A DNA stretch of 9,775 nucleotides, taken from contig CAZIUF010000030.1 of the NCBI GenBank assembly GCA_964542665.1, positions 1-9,775 of the forward strand. Direction: 5' to 3'. The position numbers were made by a program, and so were the translations under genes. The notes under the pieces were generated by a model. That model was given only the letters and a program-made list of their open reading frames with translations. It ran no database searches and was not told where the DNA came from. This stretch comes from JAGOLU01 sp964542665 (GTDB taxonomy: Bacteria; Patescibacteriota; Microgenomatia; UBA1406; GWC2-37-13). Of the stretch, positions 1 to 5,859 are shown piece by piece. Each line of letters opens with the position of its first letter. Positions within the stretch are counted from its first letter, which is position 1.

Positions 1-38
1 AAAATCATGATACTCTTTGTGCCAGTCACATGTCAATA

Positions 39-52
39 AGATGTGCACATCT
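39..52. promoter_or_regulatory. Perfect 14-bp palindrome upstream of the FTR1 gene
   Basis: AGATGTGCACATCT reads identically on both strands. Its centre (45.5) lies 42.5 bases before the ATG at 88 and about 40 bases before the start of transcription implied by the -10 box at 73-78. That is where a class II activator binds, overlapping the -35 region, and no good -35 hexamer is visible there. The sequence differs from the two GTGA-N6-TCAC sites elsewhere in the window, so a different regulator, perhaps one that senses metals, is possible. The regulator is not identified. Confidence 0.4.
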
Positions 53-72
53 ATCATGAGAAAGTGCTTTGA

Positions 73-78
73 TATACT
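73..78 (+). promoter_or_regulatory. -10 box of the FTR1 gene (leaderless type)
   Basis: TATACT matches the sigma-70 -10 consensus at five of six bases and is followed by exactly nine bases and then ATG. Transcription would begin within a few bases of the start codon, and no Shine-Dalgarno sequence fits between. No clear -35 hexamer sits 16-18 bases upstream. The same TATACT-N9-ATG arrangement is seen at the Crp/Fnr gene (2538-2553). Confidence 0.5.
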
Positions 79-87
79 ATCTCACTC

Positions 88-915
88 ATGTTTCCCTCTT
101 TTCTTATCACCTTTCGTGAAGTGATAGAGGCCGCACTTATCGTAGCGACTATTGCAGGCATCCTCCATCGATTGCGCGCAGGATCATATCTCAGGATCGT
201 CTGGATCGCCACACTCGCCGCTATAGGAGCGAGCATCCTCCTCATATACGGGTTTGAACTTATGGGGACGAAATTTGCTGGATGGTACGTTGGTACAAAT
301 GAGCAACTGCTCGAAGGAGCGCTCATGATCGTCGCTGCAATCTGCATCACCTGGTCAGTGTTGATGATCAATCGCAACTCATCACAATACAAAACGAGAT
401 TACATCAAGAGCTAGATAGTCATGTGAAGAAATCGGATAAATGGGGATTATTTATATTGATATTTACCTCAGTTTTTCGGGAAGGTTTTGAAATAGTGCT
501 TTTCCTCACTACCCTGGGTTTTTCCACCAACCACGACCTTGTCTTAGCGGGTTTTCTAGTCGGCGCGCTCTGTGGCCTTATATTTACTTTTGTCGTATTC
601 GGAACAACAATCAAGCTTCACATCCGATTGGTTTTTCGTGTGACAAGCACCTTACTCATCCTGTTTGCAGCAGGACTATTTGCTCGCGCGGTTCATGAGT
701 TCACTGAGGCAGGGCTCATCCCAGAGATTGCTTTTTTTGCATTCAACTTTATTCCGGATGCGCAAACATTGATTGGCGGATTCATCAAATCTATGTTTGG
801 GATCACACGCCACATGACGATCCTTCAGCTAAACACGTATGTTCTATACTCTCTGTGGATGGGTTGGTGGGTGTATGCAAGAAAGAGTCATCACGTCTTC
901 AAGTCAAAGGTCTAA
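88..915 (+). CDS. FTR1 family high-affinity iron permease
   Basis: A polytopic inner-membrane protein of 275 residues, about the usual size for the transmembrane core of bacterial FTR1/EfeU iron permeases. Two copies of the RExxE iron-binding motif are visible: R10-E-V-I-E14 in the first membrane helix and R131-E-G-F-E135 in a later one, as expected from the internal duplication of this family. Hydrophobic stretches occur near residues 5-25, 37-55, 74-93, 119-141, 151-172, 185-200 and 245-263. Family knowledge says it moves Fe(III), usually coupled to ferroxidation or periplasmic partners. No EfeO or EfeB partner or multicopper oxidase is encoded in the window, so it may work alone or with partners elsewhere. 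The start at 88 fits: MFPSF leads directly into the first helix and a -10 box precedes it. It is convergent with the next gene, 35 bases away. Confidence 0.88.
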   Translation: MFPSFLITFREVIEAALIVATIAGILHRLRAGSYLRIVWIATLAAIGASILLIYGFELMGTKFAGWYVGTNEQLLEGALMIVAAICITWSVLMINRNSSQYKTRLHQELDSHVKKSDKWGLFILIFTSVFREGFEIVLFLTTLGFSTNHDLVLAGFLVGALCGLIFTFVVFGTTIKLHIRLVFRVTSTLLILFAAGLFARAVHEFTEAGLIPEIAFFAFNFIPDAQTLIGGFIKSMFGITRHMTILQLNTYVLYSLWMGWWVYARKSHHVFKSKV

Positions 916-950
916 AGTTAGAAGTTAACGAACACTTTGACAGTTTCAAA

Positions 951-1400
951 CTACATCTCCACTTCCCATGTCTGCCAGGGGTCTTGGTGAAAGTCGACGA
1001 GTCGGATCCACTTTGGCGTGATTTTGTACACGATTTGTTTTTTGGACTGGACATACTTTGCCACAGTTGGAACGATACTATAGTGTAGTTCTTCTAGCTT
1101 GAGCGCTTGCTTGCCGGTGACTTCATGTGCTTCACCTTCGTATTGGAGCGTGCGTCCTCCATCCCATCCGACAACAAGTGCCACCCGTGGGTTTTTTTTG
1201 AGGTTCGCGACTTTTCGTGAGTGTTCATACGTAGTGAATACAAGCTCAAGATCACCCGTGCAGCTGTATCCGATGACCGCTGCCTGTGGTGCACCCTGGA
1301 TATTCACCGTCGTCAAGATCGCGAGATGGTGATTGCCCAAATACGTGGCTATGGCATGACGAGCCTCGATGGGTTGAGGTGAGATGATGAGGGGTTCCAT
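951..1400 (-). CDS. Pyridoxamine 5'-phosphate oxidase-related flavin-binding protein
   Basis: A small single-domain protein of 149 residues if it starts at the ATG at 1400-1398. An in-frame TTG at 1409 is less likely because it overlaps the apparent -10 box. The sequence has the split beta-barrel signature of the PNPOx-like family: a strand pair reading HLAILTTVN...GAPQAAVIGY, then LELVFTTYEHSRKVANLKKNPRV, then a glycine-rich WDGGRTLQYEGEA strand, and an aromatic C-terminal segment (WIRLVDFHQDPW). Members bind FMN or F420, sometimes haem, and carry out redox chemistry on small molecules or act in stress defence. The substrate cannot be read from sequence and true PNP oxidase activity is not implied. 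The gene is divergent from the 2-hydroxyacid dehydrogenase. A CRP-like site lies about 41.5 bases before its inferred transcription start, so activation by the nearby Crp/Fnr protein is plausible. Confidence 0.8.
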   Translation of the reverse strand: MEPLIISPQPIEARHAIATYLGNHHLAILTTVNIQGAPQAAVIGYSCTGDLELVFTTYEHSRKVANLKKNPRVALVVGWDGGRTLQYEGEAHEVTGKQALKLEELHYSIVPTVAKYVQSKKQIVYKITPKWIRLVDFHQDPWQTWEVEM

Positions 1401-1408
1401 ATATAACA

Positions 1409-1414
1409 ACTATA
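1409..1414 (-). promoter_or_regulatory. -10 box of the PNPOx-like gene (leaderless type)
   Basis: On the minus strand this reads TATAGT, five of six matches to the consensus, followed by eight bases and the ATG at 1400. The implied start of transcription is near 1402. No -35 hexamer is recognisable at 1432-1437. Instead the CRP-like site at 1437-1450 is centred at about -41.5, the class II activator position. Confidence 0.45.
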
Positions 1415-1436
1415 GATATGTGTCGATTTCGTCGCG

Positions 1437-1450
1437 GTGATATTTATCAC
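1437..1450. promoter_or_regulatory. CRP/FNR-type operator between divergent genes
   Basis: GTGATATTTATCAC is a GTGA-N6-TCAC inverted repeat, the core of the CRP box; only the outermost T and A of TGTGA/TCACA are missing. It can also be read as GTGAT-N4-ATCAC, an FNR-like spacing. It sits in the divergent intergenic region, centred 43.5 bases before the flavoprotein ATG and 42.5 bases before the dehydrogenase ATG at 1486, so one dimer could serve both genes. The likely binder is the Crp/Fnr protein encoded at 2553-3188, whose recognition helix keeps the residues that read GTGA. Confidence 0.6.
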
Positions 1451-1485
1451 TGGATATTTTGCCCGATATGCATCAAAATGATACT

Positions 1486-2478
1486 ATGCATGTCTTTTTC
1501 GAGGTCCAGCCCTGGGAGCAAAAGCTTTTTGAGTCAGCTTTCCCTGGGTGTGTATGTGTAGCTGATCCGCTCACCAGTGCAAATATCGCCTCATATGCCG
1601 AAGCTGAGGTCATCTCAGTGTTCATCTATTCACAAGTCACCACAGAACTCATCGATAAACTACCACGGTTGCATATGATCTCGACTCGATCTACTGGCTA
1701 TGATCATGTTGCGGCAGCATATGCCAAATCAAAAGGTATCATCGTGGCGAATGTACCCGAATATGGCTCAAATACGGTCGCCGAGCATACATTTGCCCTC
1801 ATCCTTGCTCTGTCACGCAAGGTTTTCCCTTCGATCCTCCAAGTCAAAAATCCTGATTTTACTCACACCAACCTCACGGGCACCGACATATTTGGAAAAA
1901 CGATAGGAGTTGTGGGTCTAGGAAAAATTGGTTTGCGCGTCGTGCAGATTGCGCGTGGATTTGGCATGCGTGTACTGGTCTATAATCGTACACAAAAGGA
2001 TGAGCTCGCTGCGATTTATGGATTCACCTTTGTGAGCTTCAACGATCTATTAAGTCAGTCAGATGTGATCACTTTTCATCTATCACTCAATCCCGAGACA
2101 AAAGGCATACTCAATATGGACAATATCCACCGAGTTAAAAAAGGGGCATACCTGGTAAATACCGCCCGGGGAGGACTCATCCAGACAGAGTCTCTGGTCT
2201 GGGCTCTGCAACAAGATATCCTTGCCGGGATAGGACTCGATGTACTTGAGGAAGAAAAGGAGTTGGTCGATGAGATTGCGATCCTCTCCCCTACCTATCA
2301 GAAGGAACACAATCTCCAAAACCTCGTCTATAACCATATGCTCCTCCATCATCCCCACGTCATCATCACGCCGCATAATGCATTTAACAGCCAAGAAGCA
2401 CTCGCCCGTATTATTCAAACTACTGTTGAAAATATAAAGGCATTTATGTCAGGTAGACCCCAAAATACAGTTACCTAA
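1486..2478 (+). CDS. D-isomer-specific 2-hydroxyacid dehydrogenase, D-lactate-dehydrogenase-like
   Basis: Expected to reduce a 2-keto acid such as pyruvate to the D-2-hydroxy acid in the cytosol, recycling NAD(P)H. Numbering from the ATG at 1486 (330 residues), the substrate-domain block with STRSTGYDHV and NVPEYGSNTVAEHTFALIL (about 66-108) is characteristic of the D-LDH branch. The Rossmann motif GLGKIG is at 144-149. The catalytic trio is Arg228 (NTARGG), Glu257 (DVLEEE) and His297 (TPHNAF). The end of the second Rossmann strand reads VLVYNRT, with Asn-Arg where NAD enzymes usually have Asp, which hints at NADP use. In-frame starts also exist at TTG 1459 and ATG 1468. The 1486 start is preferred because MHVFFEVQPWE aligns with the family N-terminus, but 1468 cannot be excluded. 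It fits fermentative D-lactate production. Confidence 0.88.
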   Translation: MHVFFEVQPWEQKLFESAFPGCVCVADPLTSANIASYAEAEVISVFIYSQVTTELIDKLPRLHMISTRSTGYDHVAAAYAKSKGIIVANVPEYGSNTVAEHTFALILALSRKVFPSILQVKNPDFTHTNLTGTDIFGKTIGVVGLGKIGLRVVQIARGFGMRVLVYNRTQKDELAAIYGFTFVSFNDLLSQSDVITFHLSLNPETKGILNMDNIHRVKKGAYLVNTARGGLIQTESLVWALQQDILAGIGLDVLEEEKELVDEIAILSPTYQKEHNLQNLVYNHMLLHHPHVIITPHNAFNSQEALARIIQTTVENIKAFMSGRPQNTVT

Positions 2479-2514
2479 GGTGAGTGTGTCTCTCCAAGAA
2501 ACACGCAAGATGTT

Positions 2515-2543
2515 TTGAAAACTAGCCGCGCGTGGAGTATACT
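2515..2543 (+). promoter_or_regulatory. Sigma-70 promoter of the Crp/Fnr gene
   Basis: TTGAAA (2515-2520) and TATACT (2538-2543) are separated by exactly 17 bases, and each matches consensus at five of six positions. This is the best full promoter in the window. Nine bases separate the -10 box from the ATG at 2553, so the transcript would be leaderless or nearly so. It rules against the in-frame GTG at 2532, which lies inside the promoter. No GTGA-N6-TCAC site is present here, so autoregulation is not suggested. Confidence 0.65.
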
Positions 2544-2552
2544 GAAGCTCTG

Positions 2553-3188
2553 ATGAAGTCAAAACTCACCTCTCTTTTCAGCCGAACAACTCCTGAAACC
2601 TACAAGAAAGGTACCATCCTCGTCGCCGGAGATACGAAGCCTCACAAAGCATATCTACTCGAGTCTGGTGCGGTCAAAATGATCACCTATACCCCACAAG
2701 GGGCACAAGTCATCCAACATATCCTCGTCCCCGGGAGTGCTTTCCCTGTGCTCACTATCAATCCTCAGATCCACAATAGATTTTGGTTTGAGGCGATGAC
2801 TACCGTGAAGGTGCGCGAGATCCCGTATGCACAATTTGCCCAGCAGGTATTGACTGATACGGATTTACTCAAAGATCAATTTGATAAACTTACTCTTGCC
2901 TTAGACAAATATTCACTGAGGATTGAGTCGCTTGCTCAGTCCGACGTTCGAGTGCGGGTCCTGTCGACACTCAACTACCTCATGAGTCATTTTGGAACTG
3001 CTGAAAAGGACGGCGTAATAGTGTGTACCTTGCCGATCACCCATCAGGAACTTGCTGACTTTATCGGCGCATCACGTGAGACGGTGAGTCGCGAGTGGGA
3101 AAAGCTCAAGGCACAAGGGATCGTGGACCTACGTGGAGGCAAGATCGTCTTGAAAGATATGAAATATATCCACCGACAGGATGAATGA
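2553..3188 (+). CDS. Crp/Fnr family transcriptional regulator
   Basis: A 211-residue DNA-binding regulator, the normal family size. Residues about 15-105 form the cyclic-nucleotide-binding-type beta barrel (KKGTILVAGD, YLLESGAVKM, ILVPGSAF). A long dimerisation helix follows (about 107-145), then a winged helix with ITHQELADFIGASRETVSREWEKL at about 162-185. In the recognition helix Arg175, Glu176 and Arg180 occupy the places of E. coli CRP Arg180, Glu181 and Arg185, which contact GTGA. The effector pocket is unlike CRP: the GEL motif reads PVL and the Arg-Ser pair reads Arg-Phe, so cAMP binding is doubtful. There is a single cysteine (158), so an FNR-type iron-sulphur cluster is also unlikely. 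Matching sites at 1437-1450 and 3675-3690 suggest that neighbouring genes are its targets. It converges on the VKOR gene with a 21-base gap. Confidence 0.9.
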   Translation: MKSKLTSLFSRTTPETYKKGTILVAGDTKPHKAYLLESGAVKMITYTPQGAQVIQHILVPGSAFPVLTINPQIHNRFWFEAMTTVKVREIPYAQFAQQVLTDTDLLKDQFDKLTLALDKYSLRIESLAQSDVRVRVLSTLNYLMSHFGTAEKDGVIVCTLPITHQELADFIGASRETVSREWEKLKAQGIVDLRGGKIVLKDMKYIHRQDE

Positions 3189-3209
3189 ACCTTAGTAGAC
3201 ACTGGTCAG

Positions 3210-3638
3210 CTACATGACTCGATCAGGCGCAAGAGGTGGGACCCTGAAAAGTTTAGTTGCGAGGGCCCAAACAGAGATCATAGTGATCTGACAAGCGATA
3301 CAAACAGGACAGATGACATGAAGCTGAAAGATCTCAATGATAAAAAGGCGGAGGCAAAAGAGCACTCCAAACGTAGCCACTCCCCACGCGACTCTACGCC
3401 ATTTCATATGACTCGCAATCAGGATAAATATATACCCTGCCAATCCGTACAGTGGCGTGGGGATACCCATGGTTTGCGAGACTGGGCCTGAGATGATCGC
3501 GTCACAGTTGACCGTCGCATTGATATTGCATGGCTGAAATGCAGGTCGAGACATCTGCTGCCAGAGGAGATAGACGGCAAGACCAACACCAAAGAGACTA
3601 ACATAGGTGATCCAGCGAAAAATGCGAGTAGTGTTCAT
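3210..3638 (-). CDS. VKOR family disulfide-bond-forming membrane protein
   Basis: A 142-residue inner-membrane thiol oxidoreductase of the vitamin K epoxide reductase family, which in bacteria passes electrons from a DsbA-like partner to quinone so that exported proteins can form disulfides. Four membrane helices are visible at about 7-26, 62-76, 84-104 and 112-130. Cys37 and Cys45 form the loop pair with the same seven-residue spacing as in human VKOR. Cys110-P-V-Cys113 is the quinone-side CxxC, and GIPTPLYGLAGY follows the usual pattern before helix 2. Extra cysteines occur at 95 and 116. There is no fused thioredoxin domain and no DsbA-like gene in the window, so the partner must lie elsewhere. 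A perfect CRP box precedes the gene, suggesting control by the regulator encoded next to it. Confidence 0.9.
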   Translation of the reverse strand: MNTTRIFRWITYVSLFGVGLAVYLLWQQMSRPAFQPCNINATVNCDAIISGPVSQTMGIPTPLYGLAGYIFILIASHMKWRRVAWGVATFGVLFCLRLFIIEIFQLHVICPVCIACQITMISVWALATKLFRVPPLAPDRVM

Positions 3639-3674
3639 ATGCTTAACATGGTAAATGACTTTTGACGAAGTGCA

Positions 3675-3690
3675 TGTGATCTATGTCACA
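3675..3690. promoter_or_regulatory. Perfect CRP-type operator upstream of the VKOR gene
   Basis: TGTGATCTATGTCACA matches the CRP pattern TGTGA-N6-TCACA without mismatch. Its centre is 44.5 bases before the VKOR ATG. Leaderless initiation near 3641, from the weak -10 element TACCAT (minus strand, 3648-3653, nine bases before the ATG), would place it at -41.5, the class II activation position. The only other GTGA-N6-TCAC I found in the window is at 1437-1450. Confidence 0.65.
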
Positions 3691-3733
3691 GAAAAGAACC
3701 CTAATCTACGAATGGTCAACTTCAGTTTATGTT

Positions 3734-4948
3734 TTAGAGGTTAGAGTGTAGAGTGTAGTACTTCTTCCCTTTGAGATTGTCGGGTAGATACTCTTGCTCA
3801 ACAACTTTCCCCTTTGCTTCTTCCTTCCACGGATAACGGATATGATCTTTGCCGTAGCCTTCGGCTTTGACGACTTTGTTCACCGCATTACGTAGGTGTA
3901 ATGGGATGGAGTCCCACGGGAGATTTCTCACATCGGCGAGCGCGGCCTCGATCCCATCGTAGCTGGCAGTCGACTTTTTCGCGGTTGCGAGATAGGTCGC
4001 ACACTGTGCCAGGATGATGCGAGCTTCGGGCATGCCGATCAAGGCGACGGCCTGGATACAGGCCGTCGCAACGACGAGAGCCGTTGGTTGAGCATTGCCG
4101 ATATCTTCGCTGGCAAATATCACCATTCGCCTGGCGATAAAGACGGGCTCCTCACCAGCCTCGATCATCCGGGCCAGATAATGCAGACTCGCGTCAGCAT
4201 CTCCGCCCCGCATACTTTTGATAAATGCCGAAATCGTATCGTAGTGGTCATCTCCCGCCTTGTCGTATCGGGCCGTTTTTGACTGTAGAGCAGTGGTCAG
4301 ATGTTGAACAGAAAGTGACTTTTGTCCTGATGCAGTTATATCGATCGCATTCAGTATTTTGCGTGCATCACCGCTCCCATATGAGGTCAAAAAGTCGATT
4401 ACGTCACGTCCGGGAGCCCTAAGCTCAAGATGTTTACATGCCTTTGTGATCAAGGTTTTCATATCAGATTCGCTGTGTGCATGGAGTCGATAGGTTTGGC
4501 AACGAGAGACAAGAGCTGGAATCACGCTAAAACCTGGATTTTCCGTCGTTGCGCCGATGAGCGTGAGTATCCCCTGCTCGACCGCACCAAGGAGAGCATC
4601 TTGCTGAAGTTTATTAAAACGATGGATTTCGTCGATAAAAAGGATCGTGTGGGGTGATTCTGTTGGTAACTCGACCTTACGTCGCTTCGCTGACTGAATG
4701 ATAGCTTTGATATCACTTGTCCCGCTTTCAACAGCTGAAATGGGTACAAATACTGCATCTGCTGCTTGGGCGATAAGTGCAGCAAGTGTTGTTTTCCCAC
4801 AGCCGGGCGGACCCCATAAAAGGATCGAGTGCAGCTCGCCAGACTCAATCATATGGGTGATTGGCTTGCCTGGTCCAACCAGATGAGACTGACCAACATA
4901 ATCAGTCAACGATTTCGGTCGGAGAATGTACGCAAGAGGCGTTGACAT
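3734..4948 (-). CDS. rarA: RarA/MgsA replication-associated recombination ATPase
   Basis: A 404-residue AAA+ ATPase of the clamp-loader-like RarA (MgsA, eukaryotic WRNIP1) family, which acts at stalled replication forks and interacts with SSB and DNA ends. Walker A GPPGCGKTT is at 46-54, Walker B FIDEIHRF at 104-111, sensor 1 GATTEN at 132-137, the arginine finger in LVSRC at about 149 and sensor 2 GSGDARKIL at 191-199. The C-terminal half has the family's SMRGGDADASLHYLARM and FASEDIGNA blocks and ends in the YPWKEEAKG/EQEYLPDNLKGKKYY region, so the protein is complete. It is somewhat shorter than the roughly 447-residue E. coli protein. The ATG at 4948 is preceded by a perfect TATAAT six bases upstream and no Shine-Dalgarno sequence. 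It lies 54 bases after the end of the preceding gene on the same strand. Confidence 0.94.
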   Translation of the reverse strand: MSTPLAYILRPKSLTDYVGQSHLVGPGKPITHMIESGELHSILLWGPPGCGKTTLAALIAQAADAVFVPISAVESGTSDIKAIIQSAKRRKVELPTESPHTILFIDEIHRFNKLQQDALLGAVEQGILTLIGATTENPGFSVIPALVSRCQTYRLHAHSESDMKTLITKACKHLELRAPGRDVIDFLTSYGSGDARKILNAIDITASGQKSLSVQHLTTALQSKTARYDKAGDDHYDTISAFIKSMRGGDADASLHYLARMIEAGEEPVFIARRMVIFASEDIGNAQPTALVVATACIQAVALIGMPEARIILAQCATYLATAKKSTASYDGIEAALADVRNLPWDSIPLHLRNAVNKVVKAEGYGKDHIRYPWKEEAKGKVVEQEYLPDNLKGKKYYTLHSNL

Positions 4949-4954
4949 GAGGTG

Positions 4955-4960
4955 ATTATA
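4955..4960 (-). promoter_or_regulatory. Consensus -10 box of rarA (leaderless type)
   Basis: The minus strand reads TATAAT, a perfect -10 hexamer, followed by six bases (CACCTC) and the ATG. Transcription would start at or next to the start codon. The -35 region 17 bases upstream (CTGGCG) is poor. Confidence 0.5.
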
Positions 4961-5002
4961 CTCGGAGATATTCTGGTCGCCAGAGATCAGGAATCATTTG
5001 CA

Positions 5003-5839
5003 TCATGTACGGTAAGGATCGTGCTTTCCAAGAGGGTGAAGCAAATGCAAGACTGGCGTTGCTCTGCCAATAAACTGTGCTGCATTTCGTCTATATTCTT
5101 TCAAAAATCTACTTGTTCTCTCTTCTAGATGAATAGGAACTGTTGTGGTAGGACGGATATATTTTCTAATAAGTTCCTCAATCTCTCCTCGACTCTTCCC
5201 AGGATATGCATTTGCTGCGACAAGGAATAGATCAAGATGTCCTATGACTGTATCTTTTGAGTGTTTCATCCAATCTGCCAAGATTCTAATCTCAAGGTTT
5301 GTATTCCATGCCTCGTCTTTAAACCGTTGTCTATCTAAAAATCTCGCCTCACCAGAAACAGTCGCATAGGCTGCCGCAAGGAGCTGAATGCCATTGGAAG
5401 GAACAACAGCGTCAAGATACTCTTCCATAGTTGGCATGGTTCCTAGTTCGGAGTATCTTGATTGCATTATCATCTCTTTTTTCATTCCCAAAATCACCTC
5501 ATCAATAACTATTGATACTTGAGGTTCGTCAGCCCACCACCCCTTTACTTCGTTGATGATCTCATTGACTCTAATTTCACCCAGCTTTTCTCTCTGTTCG
5601 TTGGCCTCATCAAGCATCATAAGCGTTTTGTTTGCTAGATCTAACCGCTGGATGATTTCTAAGTCACCATTTTCCATTTGCTCCACGGTTTGGGCGCTTA
5701 TTGCAGCGCCAAAAGTAAGATTATTAAGCGCTCCTTTACCAGTTTTCTTCTTGATCTCTATATTTGCCTTCAAAGCGCCGGGTAGACGTTCGATAACGTG
5801 TTCAATAAGCGGTCGGGGTGGACCCGTCTCAGTATCCAT
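5003..5839 (-). CDS. Possible class I terpene-synthase-fold (isoprenoid synthase-like) protein
   Basis: A 278-residue, apparently soluble, almost entirely helical protein that I do not recognise with certainty. Its layout resembles class I terpene synthases. An acidic cluster, D77-E-A-N-E81, stands at the end of a helix where the first Asp-rich motif would be. PTMEEYLDAVVPSNGIQLLAA (136-155) resembles the family's EEYL...R...G block. IRILADWMKHSKDT (184-197), followed by a second helix pair and SRGEIEELIRKYI, resembles the NDxxSxxxE region and the segment after it. If so, the second metal motif is degenerate (Ala for Asn, Lys for Ser, Asp for Glu), so activity is uncertain. The start follows the LCP stop by 20 bases, suggesting co-transcription, although TATTCT 12 bases before the ATG could be its own -10 box. 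A link to polyprenyl carriers used in wall assembly would be an inference from position only. Confidence 0.6.
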   Translation of the reverse strand: MDTETGPPRPLIEHVIERLPGALKANIEIKKKTGKGALNNLTFGAAISAQTVEQMENGDLEIIQRLDLANKTLMMLDEANEQREKLGEIRVNEIINEVKGWWADEPQVSIVIDEVILGMKKEMIMQSRYSELGTMPTMEEYLDAVVPSNGIQLLAAAYATVSGEARFLDRQRFKDEAWNTNLEIRILADWMKHSKDTVIGHLDLFLVAANAYPGKSRGEIEELIRKYIRPTTTVPIHLEERTSRFLKEYRRNAAQFIGRATPVLHLLHPLGKHDPYRT

Positions 5840-5859
5840 AGAGGTAGTTTAAGAATACA

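Noticed and set aside
18..30. TGTGCCAGTCACA resembling a CRP box before the FTR1 gene
   Set aside because: The half-sites are four rather than six bases apart and the left half reads GTGC instead of GTGA.
420..614. Minus-strand reading frame inside the FTR1 gene, and similar frames opposite other genes (for example 855-1088, 4522-4848, 5553-5852, 8429-8683)
   Set aside because: They lie opposite or inside well-supported genes, show no recognisable domains and have composition expected of shadow frames.
916..950. Possible terminator between the convergent FTR1 and PNPOx-like genes (TTTGA...TCAAA)
   Set aside because: A five-base AT-rich stem without a clear U-tract is too weak to call.
1401..1409. 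Upstream in-frame TTG start for the PNPOx-like gene
   Set aside because: It overlaps the apparent -10 box and adds only MLY; ATG at 1400 is the simpler start.
2532..2552. GTG start adding seven residues to the Crp/Fnr protein
   Set aside because: These bases contain the -10 box of a strong promoter, so they should not be in the mRNA.
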